Source of the DNA: Terrisporobacter petrolearius
Lineage (GTDB): Bacteria; Bacillota; Clostridia; Peptostreptococcales; Peptostreptococcaceae
Direction: 5' to 3' (one strand)
Length of the DNA stretch: 64,000 bases
Assembly (NCBI RefSeq): GCF_032598785.1
Contig: NZ_CP102984.1
The notes beneath the pieces are model-generated. The model did no database searches, was not told the origin of the DNA, and saw only the letters and a list, made by a program, of their open reading frames with translations. This document shows positions 16,803 through 24,285 of the stretch, piece by piece (within the stretch, counting starts at the first letter, position 1; every line of letters starts with the position of its first letter). A program made the translations under genes and the position numbers.

Positions 16803-17633
16803 ATGACTAGTTGTAACAGCTGTCCAACTGCAGATAAATGCACAAAGGACAAAAAAAGTTGTATGATAGAAAATAATCCTCTAAATAATGTAAAGCAAAT
16901 AGTAGGGGTAATGAGTGGAAAAGGTGGAGTAGGGAAATCATCCATATGTTCATTAATAGCTAAAACATTGAAAAAACAAGGATACAAAGTGGGCGTATTA
17001 GATGCAGATATAACAGGACCAAGTATTCCTAGATTATTAGGTGTGAAAGATAAAAGAGCTACATATGTTGAACAGGGTATTTTACCTGTACAAAATAAAG
17101 ATGGTATAAAGATTATGTCCTTAAATTCAATTACAGATAATGAAGATGATCCAGTAATATGGAGAGGACCTATGTTATCTAATCTAGTTAAGCAGTTTTG
17201 GACAGATGTTATTTGGGAAGATCTAGATTACCTTCTAATAGATATGCCTCCAGGAACAGGAGATGTAGCACTTACAGTAATGCAATCCATTCCTATAAAT
17301 GGTGTAATGATGATATCTGTTCCTCAAGATCTTGTATCTATGATAGTATCAAAAGCTGTAAAAATGACTAAAAAAATGAACGTAAGACTACTTGGAGTAG
17401 TTGAGAATATGAGTTATATAACATGTGACGACTGTGGCAAGAAAATTAAGTTGTTTGATGGAGAAAGTACCAATGAATTTTTACAAGAAAATAACTTAAA
17501 GTTGTTTGGTGAGCTACCAATGCTAAGCAGCATAAGCAAGTTGTCGCAAGATAGTGGTGAAAAAGAAGATATAGATCAGGTATTTAATCCTATAGTTGAA
17601 AAAATAATAGACGAATTAAATTTAAATAATTAA
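16803..17633 (+). CDS. Mrp/NBP35-type P-loop ATPase, Fe-S cluster carrier
   Basis: A 276-residue protein. AGGAGA at 16790-16795 sets the start at ATG 16803 although the frame opens at 16773. A cysteine-rich N-terminus (C4, C7, C13, C21) precedes the deviant Walker A GKGGVGKS at 39-46; the DMPPGTGD box and the CXXC of TCDDCGKK complete an ApbC/Mrp/NBP35 protein. These dimeric ATPases bind and pass on [4Fe-4S] clusters. It is first in an operon with a NifX-like protein, a Fur-family regulator and a DUF134 protein, suggesting regulated Fe-S or metal cofactor handling. Confidence 0.9.
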   Translation: MTSCNSCPTADKCTKDKKSCMIENNPLNNVKQIVGVMSGKGGVGKSSICSLIAKTLKKQGYKVGVLDADITGPSIPRLLGVKDKRATYVEQGILPVQNKDGIKIMSLNSITDNEDDPVIWRGPMLSNLVKQFWTDVIWEDLDYLLIDMPPGTGDVALTVMQSIPINGVMMISVPQDLVSMIVSKAVKMTKKMNVRLLGVVENMSYITCDDCGKKIKLFDGESTNEFLQENNLKLFGELPMLSSISKLSQDSGEKEDIDQVFNPIVEKIIDELNLNN

Positions 17634-17665
17634 AATACAATCTGAAATTAATGGAGGAATGTAAA

Positions 17666-18022
17666 ATGAAAATAGCAGTTGCAAGTGAAAATAAGTGTGT
17701 AAGTGGCCATTTTGGGCATTGTGAAGGATTCGAAATATATGATATAGAGAATAATAGTATTGTAAAAAAAGAATTTGTTGCTAATCCAGGTCATAGACCA
17801 GGATTTTTACCAGTATTTTTAAAAGATTTAGATGTAAATATTATTATATCAGGTGGTATGGGGGAAACAGCGCAACAATTATTTGTTGATAATAATATAA
17901 ATGTAATAGTAGGGGCTTGTGGACCAACTGATGATATAGTAAATAAATATATTGGTGGTACACTAGTATCAAGTGGGAGCCTTTGTAGAGAACACATGCA
18001 TGAAGGCCACTGTAATGATTAA
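17666..18022 (+). CDS. NifX/NifB-C-terminal-like (dinitrogenase Fe-Mo cofactor family) protein
   Basis: A 118-residue protein; GGAGG at 17654-17658 favours ATG 17666 over the ATG at 17651. It shows the NifX/VnfY fold markers KIAVASENKCVSGHFGHCEGF and IISGGMGETAQQLF, and a Cys/His-rich tail (CREHMHEGHC). Family members bind Fe-S or metal cofactor precursors; in organisms without nitrogenase they are commonly encoded beside Mrp ATPases. Here it lies 32 bp after the mrp-like gene and 5 bp before the Fur-family gene. No nif structural genes are present, so a nitrogen-fixation role is not implied. Confidence 0.88.
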   Translation: MKIAVASENKCVSGHFGHCEGFEIYDIENNSIVKKEFVANPGHRPGFLPVFLKDLDVNIIISGGMGETAQQLFVDNNINVIVGACGPTDDIVNKYIGGTLVSSGSLCREHMHEGHCND

Positions 18023-18027
18023 ATAAC

Positions 18028-18498
18028 ATGAATGATATTGTTGTAAGGGTAGAAAAAATTTTAAAAAATAATGGGTATAAATGCACTATTCAAAAACTAG
18101 CCATATTAGAAATATTAATAGAAAGTAAAACACATCTAAACTCAAAAGAAATACACTATAAATTAAAAGATAAAAGAATTGGTCTTAGTACAATTCATCG
18201 AGCTTTAAACCTTTTTAAAACATTGGACATAGTCAAAGAAATAAATATTAATGGAGTAGGATATTTTGAATTAAAAATATTTAGCAAAGATCCTTTTCAT
18301 ATTCACTTTAAATGTTCTAAATGTAATAGTATAATTGATATTAAAAGTAAAGATGTTAGTTTACAATGTTTAGAATTAAAAGATAGAGCAGAAATGGAGA
18401 ATGATTTGGATATATATGACATAGATATTATTTTTACAGGACTATGTTTCAAATGTAAGGAGGAGTTTAGATGGCAAGACCAACAAAAGTTAGAATAG
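18028..18498 (+). CDS. Fur-family metalloregulator
   Basis: A 156-residue protein with an N-terminal winged helix (TIQKLAILEILIES, LSTIHRALNLFKTL) and a C-terminal metal-binding part with two CXXC pairs (CSKC and CFKC) for a structural zinc, plus a HIHFKC motif. It belongs to the Fur/PerR/Zur superfamily; which metal or oxidant it senses is not clear from the residues alone. It follows the NifX-like gene by 5 bp and overlaps the DUF134 gene by 28 bp. The 16-bp palindrome at 16765 in its operon promoter is the obvious candidate target, although it lacks the usual 7-1-7 Fur-box form. Confidence 0.88.
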   Translation: MNDIVVRVEKILKNNGYKCTIQKLAILEILIESKTHLNSKEIHYKLKDKRIGLSTIHRALNLFKTLDIVKEININGVGYFELKIFSKDPFHIHFKCSKCNSIIDIKSKDVSLQCLELKDRAEMENDLDIYDIDIIFTGLCFKCKEEFRWQDQQKLE

Positions 18499-18911
18499 TA
18501 GATTTTTTCCCTGAGAGTACTTATTTTACTCCCATAGATAAGTCTAAATGTGAATTAGAGGAAGTAGTGCTAAAATTAGAAGAACTAGAAGCCATGAGGC
18601 TTAAAGATATTGAAAAATTAAATCAAGAAGAGTGCGCAGAAAAAATGAAGGTATCTAGACAAACTTTTCAAAATATTATAGATTCAGCTAGAGAAAAAGT
18701 TGCAATTGCATTAACTCAAGGCAAGGCAATAAGAATAGATGGGGGAAATTATAGAGCAAAATTTTGTAAATTTAAATGCCTTGATTGTGACAATATCTAT
18801 GAGATAAATTATTTACAAGATAAAGAAATGTGTCCTTCATGTGGTTCTAAGAATGTACTTTGTAGTAAAAAAGCACATATATGTAAAATATGGTGTAATA
18901 AAAATAAATAG
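18471..18911 (+). CDS. DUF134-family HTH protein with zinc-ribbon-like tail
   Basis: A 146-residue protein opening MARPTKVRIVDFFPE, the classical DUF134 start, with LKLEELEAMRLKD and a sigma-like helix-turn-helix (LNQEECAEKMKVSRQTFQNII). The C-terminal 45 residues hold several cysteines including CPSCGSKN and CLDC, a likely zinc or Fe-S site. Its GGAGG lies inside the Fur-family gene, 7 bp before the ATG, so translation is coupled. DUF134 proteins habitually accompany NifX/Mrp genes and are presumed DNA-binding regulators; the operon here therefore carries two regulators. A strong bidirectional terminator follows. Confidence 0.9.
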   Translation: MARPTKVRIVDFFPESTYFTPIDKSKCELEEVVLKLEELEAMRLKDIEKLNQEECAEKMKVSRQTFQNIIDSAREKVAIALTQGKAIRIDGGNYRAKFCKFKCLDCDNIYEINYLQDKEMCPSCGSKNVLCSKKAHICKIWCNKNK

Positions 18912-18965
18912 CTTAAATATAAAATAAGTATATCTTAAAATGATCTTTATATTTAAATTGTACAA

Positions 18966-18999
18966 AAAAAGGATGAACTCATATGAGTTCATCCTTTTT
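18966..18999. terminator. Bidirectional terminator
   Basis: A 34-bp perfect palindrome with A5 at one end and T5 at the other, lying between the DUF134 gene and the convergent membrane Fe-S gene. Confidence 0.92.
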
Positions 19000-19063
19000 G
19001 TGTAACTATCTTTTTGAGACAGTTACATTTTATTCATGACAAGTTTTATATTTAAATAGTTTT

Positions 19064-19699
19064 TTAACTAACTTTGCTAGAACAGCTACTACAACTGTTA
19101 TATGATGTATTGCTTTTGTTAGTGTATTTTGCTTTTGATATTAATTGTGTCATAGTTCCCATTGGACAATAAACACACCAAGATTTTGGTTTGTACAATA
19201 ACATTGTTATTATTCCAAGGATTGTTGATGTTAACATCATACTATAAAATCCAAAGGCAAATTGGGCTACCCAAGGAGTTACCATACTAGTATTAGTCCA
19301 TGCCCAAGGAACTTTGAAAGTCCAAATTAATTTTACAACTTCTTTTAGAGCGTTTGTTCCATTAAATACTAAATAAGTATTAAATAACATAACAACGAAC
19401 ATTGTCATAAAGAAGGTTAAAAACCCGTATCTAAACCACTTACTTCTTAAAAATTTAGGTATATCTCTATTTTGGGATAATTTTAATTTATTACCCATTA
19501 AATCTAACATTTGACCTCTACCACAGTAAGTATTGCAATAAGTTTTACCATGACCACTTAAAGAGATTATTAAAGGTATTAAGAAACATAATACACCTAG
19601 CCAACCAAATAATATATTGAAAAACCCTAATGTTAAGTATGTGACACTTATAATCCACATATAATCTTTAAAAGTTTTTTTCTTTTTATTCTTATTCAT
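19064..19699 (-). CDS. NapH/CcoG-like membrane protein with cysteine motifs
   Basis: A 211-residue protein with four to five membrane segments. The frame is open from 19780, but ATG 19699, 5 bp after the ferredoxin stop, is the sensible start. It has CNTYCGRGQ in the first loop and CVYCPMGTM near the C-terminus, the pairing found in NapH/NosR/CcoG-type redox proteins, and a Ser/Cys-rich tail (SCSSCSS). It probably takes electrons from the partner ferredoxin encoded just before it and passes them across or along the membrane. No known terminal acceptor gene is nearby. The tail lacks a full ferredoxin domain, which may be why a separate one is supplied. Confidence 0.8.
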   Translation of the reverse strand: MNKNKKKKTFKDYMWIISVTYLTLGFFNILFGWLGVLCFLIPLIISLSGHGKTYCNTYCGRGQMLDLMGNKLKLSQNRDIPKFLRSKWFRYGFLTFFMTMFVVMLFNTYLVFNGTNALKEVVKLIWTFKVPWAWTNTSMVTPWVAQFAFGFYSMMLTSTILGIITMLLYKPKSWCVYCPMGTMTQLISKAKYTNKSNTSYNSCSSCSSKVS

Positions 19700-19704
19700 A
19701 ATTA

Positions 19705-19911
19705 TTATTCCGCCTCCACTTTTTCTATATTTATAACCGACGCAGGACATGATTTTGCACATTTTCCACATCCTACACATTTATCTAAGTCTATTTCTGC
19801 AAATACACCTTGTTCTATGTGTATTAGATTAAAAGGACATACTTTTACACAAGTACCACAAGCTACACAGTAATCTTTATCTATAATTGCTTTTCTTTTT
19901 ATTTTCGCCAT
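19705..19911 (-). CDS. Two-cluster 4Fe-4S ferredoxin
   Basis: A 68-residue protein with two CXXCXXCXXXC(P) motifs (CVACGTCVKVCP and CVGCGKCAKSCP), so it carries two [4Fe-4S] clusters at low potential. GAGGAGG precedes the ATG at 19911. It is the first gene of a two-gene unit read leftward with the membrane Fe-S protein, 5 bp apart, which implies a shared electron path. Confidence 0.93.
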   Translation of the reverse strand: MAKIKRKAIIDKDYCVACGTCVKVCPFNLIHIEQGVFAEIDLDKCVGCGKCAKSCPASVINIEKVEAE

Positions 19912-20083
19912 TTAAATTTCCTCCTCAATGATATAAAAGTATTATAATGTTTTTATATATGAAATACAGTGATAAAGTCACTTTGAAGAAATTCTGTCGA
20001 TTGTATATTAACAAGAAAATTCAGAACATTTTAAAAAAATAGACTAAAATTAAATAAGAACATGCATATAATTACTGACATAA

Positions 20084-20155
20084 ATTGAAATTTCATAGCG
20101 TCAACGTGGTGGATTAAAGTGTAGAGTAAGTGAGTTTATGGTAAGCTCACCTGTT
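20084..20155. repeat. Dispersed intergenic repeat, degenerate copy C
   Basis: In the 345-bp gap between the divergent ferredoxin and Ig-repeat genes. It shares TGAAATTTCATAGCG, then a diverged CAACGTGGTGGATTAAAG corresponding to the CCACCCAGTGGCTTAAAG of copy E. It ends in a GTGAG/CTCAC inverted pair (20130-20150). Nothing else is seen in the gap. Confidence 0.5.
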
Positions 20156-20256
20156 TATTTTTGACAAATTAGTTACAATATTGAAAGAATTATGGAATTT
20201 ATATTTATATATGTGGTATGTTCAAATTAAAGCTTTTCAATAAGGGGGAAATTTGA

Positions 20257-21492
20257 ATGAAAAAAATATTATCTTTACTACTATCACTTATGATGATAGT
20301 AAGTATAACAGCACCGTCTTTCGCAGATGAGGTAAGAAATGCAATACCAAAAAATACAGGAATGGAAGATATTTTAAGTGATATCTTACTTAAAGAGGAT
20401 GCTGAGTTAGAAGCTAAACTTACGAATATAAAGCTGGATACTGAAAAAAAATATACTGTTGATGGAGATTTATCTTTAATCATGTATAAATTAAATTTAA
20501 CTACTGATAAGAGTATAGATCTTAGTTATAAATCAACTTCAAAAATGTTTGGTATTTCAGTAGTAAATGCAAACTCAGCAATGGATGAAGATGACCTAAT
20601 GAATTATGATGATATTTCACCTATTTGGGTTGATACAATGTCAAACCAAACAAGCAAAACATCTAATAATACAAACTTAAAATTGAAAAAAGGGAAGTAT
20701 ATAATTGTAGTTGCTTCAACTAAAGGTGATTACACAGTTAGCGCAAATACAATAAAAAATTTAAAAACAATGTCACCATTTACTGTAAAAAAAGTAATTC
20801 CAGGTACTACTTCTTTATCAGGAACAGGTGTAGCTGGTGCAAAAGTAACTGTTATGACAGAGAGTAATAAAACATATACAACAACTGTAAAATCAGATAA
20901 AACATATAAATTAACTATTCCTAAGCAAGAAGAATATTCTAGAGTATTAGTTAAAATGGAAAAGTCAGGTTATGGTTCTAAGTTAGCTTTAGCTTGGGTA
21001 GAAAATGCTAATTTTTCTACATTTACAGTTAATCAAGTAAAATCAACTTCAACAAAAGTAACTGGTAAAGGGAAAAGTGGTGCAACAGTAAGAGCCTATG
21101 CTAATGGCAAAAAAATAGGACAAACTACAGTAAAATCAGACGGTACATACTCAATGAAGATAAAAAAACAATCTTCTGGAAAAAAAGTTTTAGTTAAAAT
21201 GTATAAAACTGGTTATAATACTAAATCTAAAACTGTAACAGTTAAAAAATCATTCAGTAAGAAACTTACTATAAACTCTGTAAAATCAACACAAAATACT
21301 ATAAATGGAAAAGGTTCAAAGGGTTCAACAGTAAAAGCTTATGTTAATAATAAACAAATAGGAAAAGCTACTGTTAAATCAAATGGAACATACTCAATGA
21401 AAATAAAAAAACAATCAAAAGGAAAATCTATAACAGTTAAAATGTATAGAAGTGGATATTCATCATCTTCAAAAAGTATAAAAGTTAAATAA
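20257..21492 (+). CDS. Secreted protein with three Ig-like repeats
   Basis: A 411-residue protein with a signal peptide cleaved near SFA-DEV (residue 23). A region of about 155 residues of unknown fold (24-180) is followed by three beta-sandwich repeats of about 75 residues (starting near 178, 257 and 333). Each repeat contains VTGKGKSGATV-like and TVKSDGTYSMKI-like segments, as in bacterial Ig-like (Big) domains; repeats 2 and 3 are the most alike. The repeats are very lysine-rich, suggesting contact with anionic wall polymers. No LPXTG, SLH or other anchor is visible, so it is secreted or held by charge. AAGGGGG precedes ATG. Confidence 0.85.
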   Translation: MKKILSLLLSLMMIVSITAPSFADEVRNAIPKNTGMEDILSDILLKEDAELEAKLTNIKLDTEKKYTVDGDLSLIMYKLNLTTDKSIDLSYKSTSKMFGISVVNANSAMDEDDLMNYDDISPIWVDTMSNQTSKTSNNTNLKLKKGKYIIVVASTKGDYTVSANTIKNLKTMSPFTVKKVIPGTTSLSGTGVAGAKVTVMTESNKTYTTTVKSDKTYKLTIPKQEEYSRVLVKMEKSGYGSKLALAWVENANFSTFTVNQVKSTSTKVTGKGKSGATVRAYANGKKIGQTTVKSDGTYSMKIKKQSSGKKVLVKMYKTGYNTKSKTVTVKKSFSKKLTINSVKSTQNTINGKGSKGSTVKAYVNNKQIGKATVKSNGTYSMKIKKQSKGKSITVKMYRSGYSSSSKSIKVK

Positions 21493-21518
21493 AAACTATA
21501 TAGTGTAATGAGTAATTT

Positions 21519-21555
21519 AAAAGTGTGTTGTTTTAACAACATACTTTTATTTTTT
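21519..21555 (+). terminator. Rho-independent terminator
   Basis: AAAAGTGTGTTGTT (21519-21532) pairs with AACAACATACTTTT (21535-21548) with one wobble; in practice the loop is about 4 nt; T-rich tail follows. It contains the 20-bp repeat described at 21525. Confidence 0.8.
21525..21544. repeat. 20-bp palindromic repeat, left copy
   Basis: GTGTTGTTTTAACAACATAC, matching the sequence at 22313-22332 at 19 of 20 positions in the same orientation. The two copies flank the Crp/Fnr-type gene and its promoter. Confidence 0.7.
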
Positions 21556-21581
21556 AGATAATAGTTCATGCTTCAAACTAT

Positions 21582-21609
21582 GCATTTTTGTATACAAAAA
21601 TGCTATAAT
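21582..21609 (+). promoter_or_regulatory. Extended -10 promoter overlapped by a 22-bp perfect palindrome
   Basis: GCATTTTTGTA followed by its exact complement occupies 21582-21603. TATAAT begins at 21604, with a TG at 21601-21602 forming an extended -10; there is no good -35 box, so activator or repressor control is likely. The start codon is 27 bp after the -10 box. Autoregulation by the Crp/Fnr-type product is the simplest idea. Confidence 0.65.
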
Positions 21610-21635
21610 TACTTAAGAGAAATGAGGTGGTTGCT

Positions 21636-22313
21636 ATGATGGATTTTAATGAAGATAGAGTTACACAAATATGTTCAAATTCTATAATATTTAAAAATTT
21701 AGAAAAAGATGCTATTAAAAAATTCTTATCTTCTTTAGCATATAAAGTTGTATTTATAAAAAAAGGCGAAATGATTATAAAAGAAGATGATCATATTGAC
21801 TATTTAGGAGTAATTCTAGAAGGGGAAGTTAATGTATGTAAGTATTGTCCTGATGGTAGCGAAAGTTTATTAACTAAATTGCAAACTCATGAGGTTTTTG
21901 CTTTGGACATATTAGGTACACCATCTCAAAATAGTTTTTACAATGTTTATACAACAAAACCATCTTTTATTTTGAAAATTGATAAAAAAATATTGGAAAA
22001 AGCCATAATTTTATCTGAACGAGATTCTTGTAATATGTATGAAAATATTATTACTTGTTTAGCAAATACTTGTGCAAAAAAATGTCATAAAATAGAATTA
22101 GTGTCTCAGCGAAGTATAAGAGATAAGATTATGACTTACTTATTAATTCAAAAAAACAATAAAAATTCTAATAAGTTTAGAATTTCTTTTGATAGAGACC
22201 AATTAGCTAACTACTTATGTGTAAATAGAAGTGTGTTATCCCATGAACTATCGTTGATGCAAAAAGAGGGAATTATAAAATTTAGAAAAAACGAATTTGA
22301 AATTCTTAAATAG
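21636..22313 (+). CDS. Crp/Fnr-family transcriptional regulator, cysteine-rich
   Basis: About 225 residues, starting at ATG 21636 or 21639 after GAGGTGG (the frame opens at GTG 21627). An N-terminal cyclic-nucleotide-binding-type beta barrel (FIKKGEMIIKEDDHIDYLGVILEGEV) leads to a dimerisation helix and a Crp-type winged helix with DQLANYLCVNRSVLSHELSLMQKEGII. Several cysteines are present (CSNS, CKYC, CNMY, CLANTCAKKC), so oxygen, nitric oxide or metal sensing is possible, but the spacing is not that of classical Fnr. Its promoter holds a 22-bp palindrome and near-identical 20-bp repeats flank the gene. Confidence 0.88.
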   Translation: MMDFNEDRVTQICSNSIIFKNLEKDAIKKFLSSLAYKVVFIKKGEMIIKEDDHIDYLGVILEGEVNVCKYCPDGSESLLTKLQTHEVFALDILGTPSQNSFYNVYTTKPSFILKIDKKILEKAIILSERDSCNMYENIITCLANTCAKKCHKIELVSQRSIRDKIMTYLLIQKNNKNSNKFRISFDRDQLANYLCVNRSVLSHELSLMQKEGIIKFRKNEFEILK

Positions 22314-22332
22314 TGTTGTTTAAACAACATAC
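22313..22332. repeat. 20-bp palindromic repeat, right copy
   Basis: GTGTTGTTTAAACAACATAC, starting at the last base of the regulator's stop codon; its core TGTTGTTTAAACAACA (22314-22329) is a perfect palindrome. No T run follows, so it is unlikely to be a terminator. Confidence 0.7.
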
Positions 22333-22468
22333 ATAAAGTTATGGGTAGAGTATACTATAGTTATAAATACTTAATTAGTATTTATCTTGGTATAAAGGAT
22401 TAAAAAATATTACTTGGACTTGGACTACAATATGTTTACTCGAAAAACATATTAATAGCCGTATTATT

Positions 22469-22532
22469 AAAAAATCAAAATAGACTTAGATAGTATACTT
22501 GGCAGCTATCTAAGTCTATTTTGATTTTTTTT
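22469..22532. terminator. Bidirectional terminator, 25-bp perfect stem
   Basis: Bases 22469-22493 pair perfectly with 22506-22530 around a 12-nt loop. A6 at one end and T8 at the other serve the convergent regulator and degV genes. Confidence 0.92.
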
Positions 22533-22540
22533 GCAGTTTA

Positions 22541-23371
22541 TTACATACAAGATATTCCCATAACTCCTGGTCCAGAATGGGAACAAATAACACATCCTAT
22601 ATTAACAAAATAAATATTTTTAACTTCTCCTTCTTTTTCCAAAGCTTCTTTCATTATTGCTAAATCGTCATCATTGTCTCCACAACCTAAAATGATTGTC
22701 TTATCTTTTAAATCTTTACCAAATCTATTTACTATGGTTTTTGCCAAAGTTGAGTAAATTTGCTTTTTACCCCTAACTTGAGACTTTTGAGACACTAAAC
22801 CATCCTTAACTTCTAAAATAGGTTTAATTGACAATAGATTTCCAAGTGCAGCCTTAGTAGAACAAATTCTACCACCCATTTTTAAATATTCTAAAGTATC
22901 TACAGAGAAGACTACTTCAACTTCATTTTTATGTTTTTCTAAAGTTGAAAGAATGTCATTAACAGAGTAACCCGTTTCAACCATTTCACATGCTTTTATT
23001 ACAAATAAAGCGCTCCCTATAGATAAATTTCCTGTGTCAAAAATAGAAACATTGTCATGTCCGTCGTTTTTCGCTAACATGGCACTTTGATAAGTTCCAG
23101 ATGCTATTGAAGATCCAGAGATATAAATTATTTGTGTATTTTCATCGTATTTTTCAAATGCAGATTTAAATTGTACATAAGTAGCCTGAGAAGTTTTTGG
23201 CATGCTATAACTTTCTCTAAGTATTTTATAAAAATCTTTTGTAGTTAAATTTTCTCCAGCTAAATATTCTTTATCGTTAAAAATCACAGTTAAAGGTACT
23301 ATATCAACATTATATTTTTCAAGTATTTCTTGTGGTAAATCAGAAATACTATCGCATACTATTTTTATCAT
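22541..23371 (-). CDS. DegV-family fatty-acid-binding protein (copy 2)
   Basis: A 276-residue DegV/FakB-type protein with IVCDSISDLP at the start, TSQATYVQFK, ISGSSIASGTYQSA, the IFDTGNLSIGSAL motif and VDTLEYLKMGGRI. It should bind a fatty acid for phosphorylation by FakA. It differs clearly from copy 1 at 13877, so the pair is an old duplication. GGAGG lies before ATG 23371. It is monocistronic on the minus strand and shares a bidirectional terminator with the Crp/Fnr-type gene. Confidence 0.92.
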   Translation of the reverse strand: MIKIVCDSISDLPQEILEKYNVDIVPLTVIFNDKEYLAGENLTTKDFYKILRESYSMPKTSQATYVQFKSAFEKYDENTQIIYISGSSIASGTYQSAMLAKNDGHDNVSIFDTGNLSIGSALFVIKACEMVETGYSVNDILSTLEKHKNEVEVVFSVDTLEYLKMGGRICSTKAALGNLLSIKPILEVKDGLVSQKSQVRGKKQIYSTLAKTIVNRFGKDLKDKTIILGCGDNDDDLAIMKEALEKEGEVKNIYFVNIGCVICSHSGPGVMGISCM

Positions 23372-23599
23372 TTCTTAATCCTCCAATTATTGCTTACTAT
23401 AAAATATACTATCATCATGAAAAAACATTGTAAAGCCAAATTTTTGACATTCAAAATAAATTGTGGTAACTTAATTTAAATTAGTAATGAGATTTCTGTA
23501 TAAGAAGGAATTGTGAAGTTAGAAATCGTACTATAATTAGTGTGTATAAAATGTATATTTCTAAACAGAAATGACTTGAAAAAAAGTAGGAGGAATAAT

Positions 23600-24268
23600 A
23601 TGAGAACAAAATTAAGTGATAGAAAGTTACCTAACTATTCTATAGCAGAGGAAAGATTCAATTATATATCTCATATAGTAGGTGGTGCTATGGGCGTAAT
23701 AGCTTTAATATTGTGTGTAGTAATTTCAGCATGGCATCACGATATAATGGCAATAGCCACATCAGTAGTATATGGAATAACAATGATATTACTATACTCT
23801 ATGTCGTCCATATACCACGGTTTAAAAGATGGAATGGCGAAGAGAGTATTTCAGGTTTTAGATCACTGTGCTATTTATATTTTGATAGCCGGCACATATA
23901 CACCTATTGCACTTTGCGCTGTAAGAGAGGTAGATCCAATAGTAGGATGGAGTATATTTATTGTAGAATGGTCACTTGCCATAATCGCAATCATATTTAA
24001 TGCAATTGATTTAAAAAAATATGCTGTATTTTCTATGATATGTAATTTAATAATGGGATGGGGAATAGTTGTAGTAGTTCCTGTAGCTATTAAGGCTCTT
24101 ACTTGGAATGGATTTATGTATATTTTAGTAGGAGGAATATTCTATACAGTTGGAGCTGTTTTATATGGCATAGGCAGGAATAAAAGTTACATGCATTGTA
24201 TTTTCCATGTATTTGTGTTGCTTGGAAGTATAGCTCACTTATTTGGAATAATGTTTTATGTATTATAA
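23600..24268 (+). CDS. Hemolysin III (YqfA/TrhA, PAQR-like) membrane protein
   Basis: A 222-residue protein; AGGAGG at 23588-23593 makes ATG 23600 the start rather than the upstream ATG 23540. It has seven predicted membrane segments and the PAQR/HlyIII zinc-site motifs: SMSSIYHG, LDHCAIYILIAGTYTP and the C-terminal HCIFHVFVLLGSIAH. Despite the name, bacterial members are thought to act in membrane-lipid or fluidity homeostasis rather than as toxins. It is followed after 17 bp by the DUF6884-GIY-YIG gene, so the two may be cotranscribed although their functions look unrelated. Confidence 0.92.
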   Translation: MRTKLSDRKLPNYSIAEERFNYISHIVGGAMGVIALILCVVISAWHHDIMAIATSVVYGITMILLYSMSSIYHGLKDGMAKRVFQVLDHCAIYILIAGTYTPIALCAVREVDPIVGWSIFIVEWSLAIIAIIFNAIDLKKYAVFSMICNLIMGWGIVVVVPVAIKALTWNGFMYILVGGIFYTVGAVLYGIGRNKSYMHCIFHVFVLLGSIAHLFGIMFYVL

Positions 24269-24285
24269 ATTAGGGGGAGATATTA

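Noticed and set aside
22314..22329. Terminator directly after the Crp/Fnr-type gene
   Set aside because: The palindrome lacks a T run; the bidirectional 25-bp stem at 22469 is a far better terminator.
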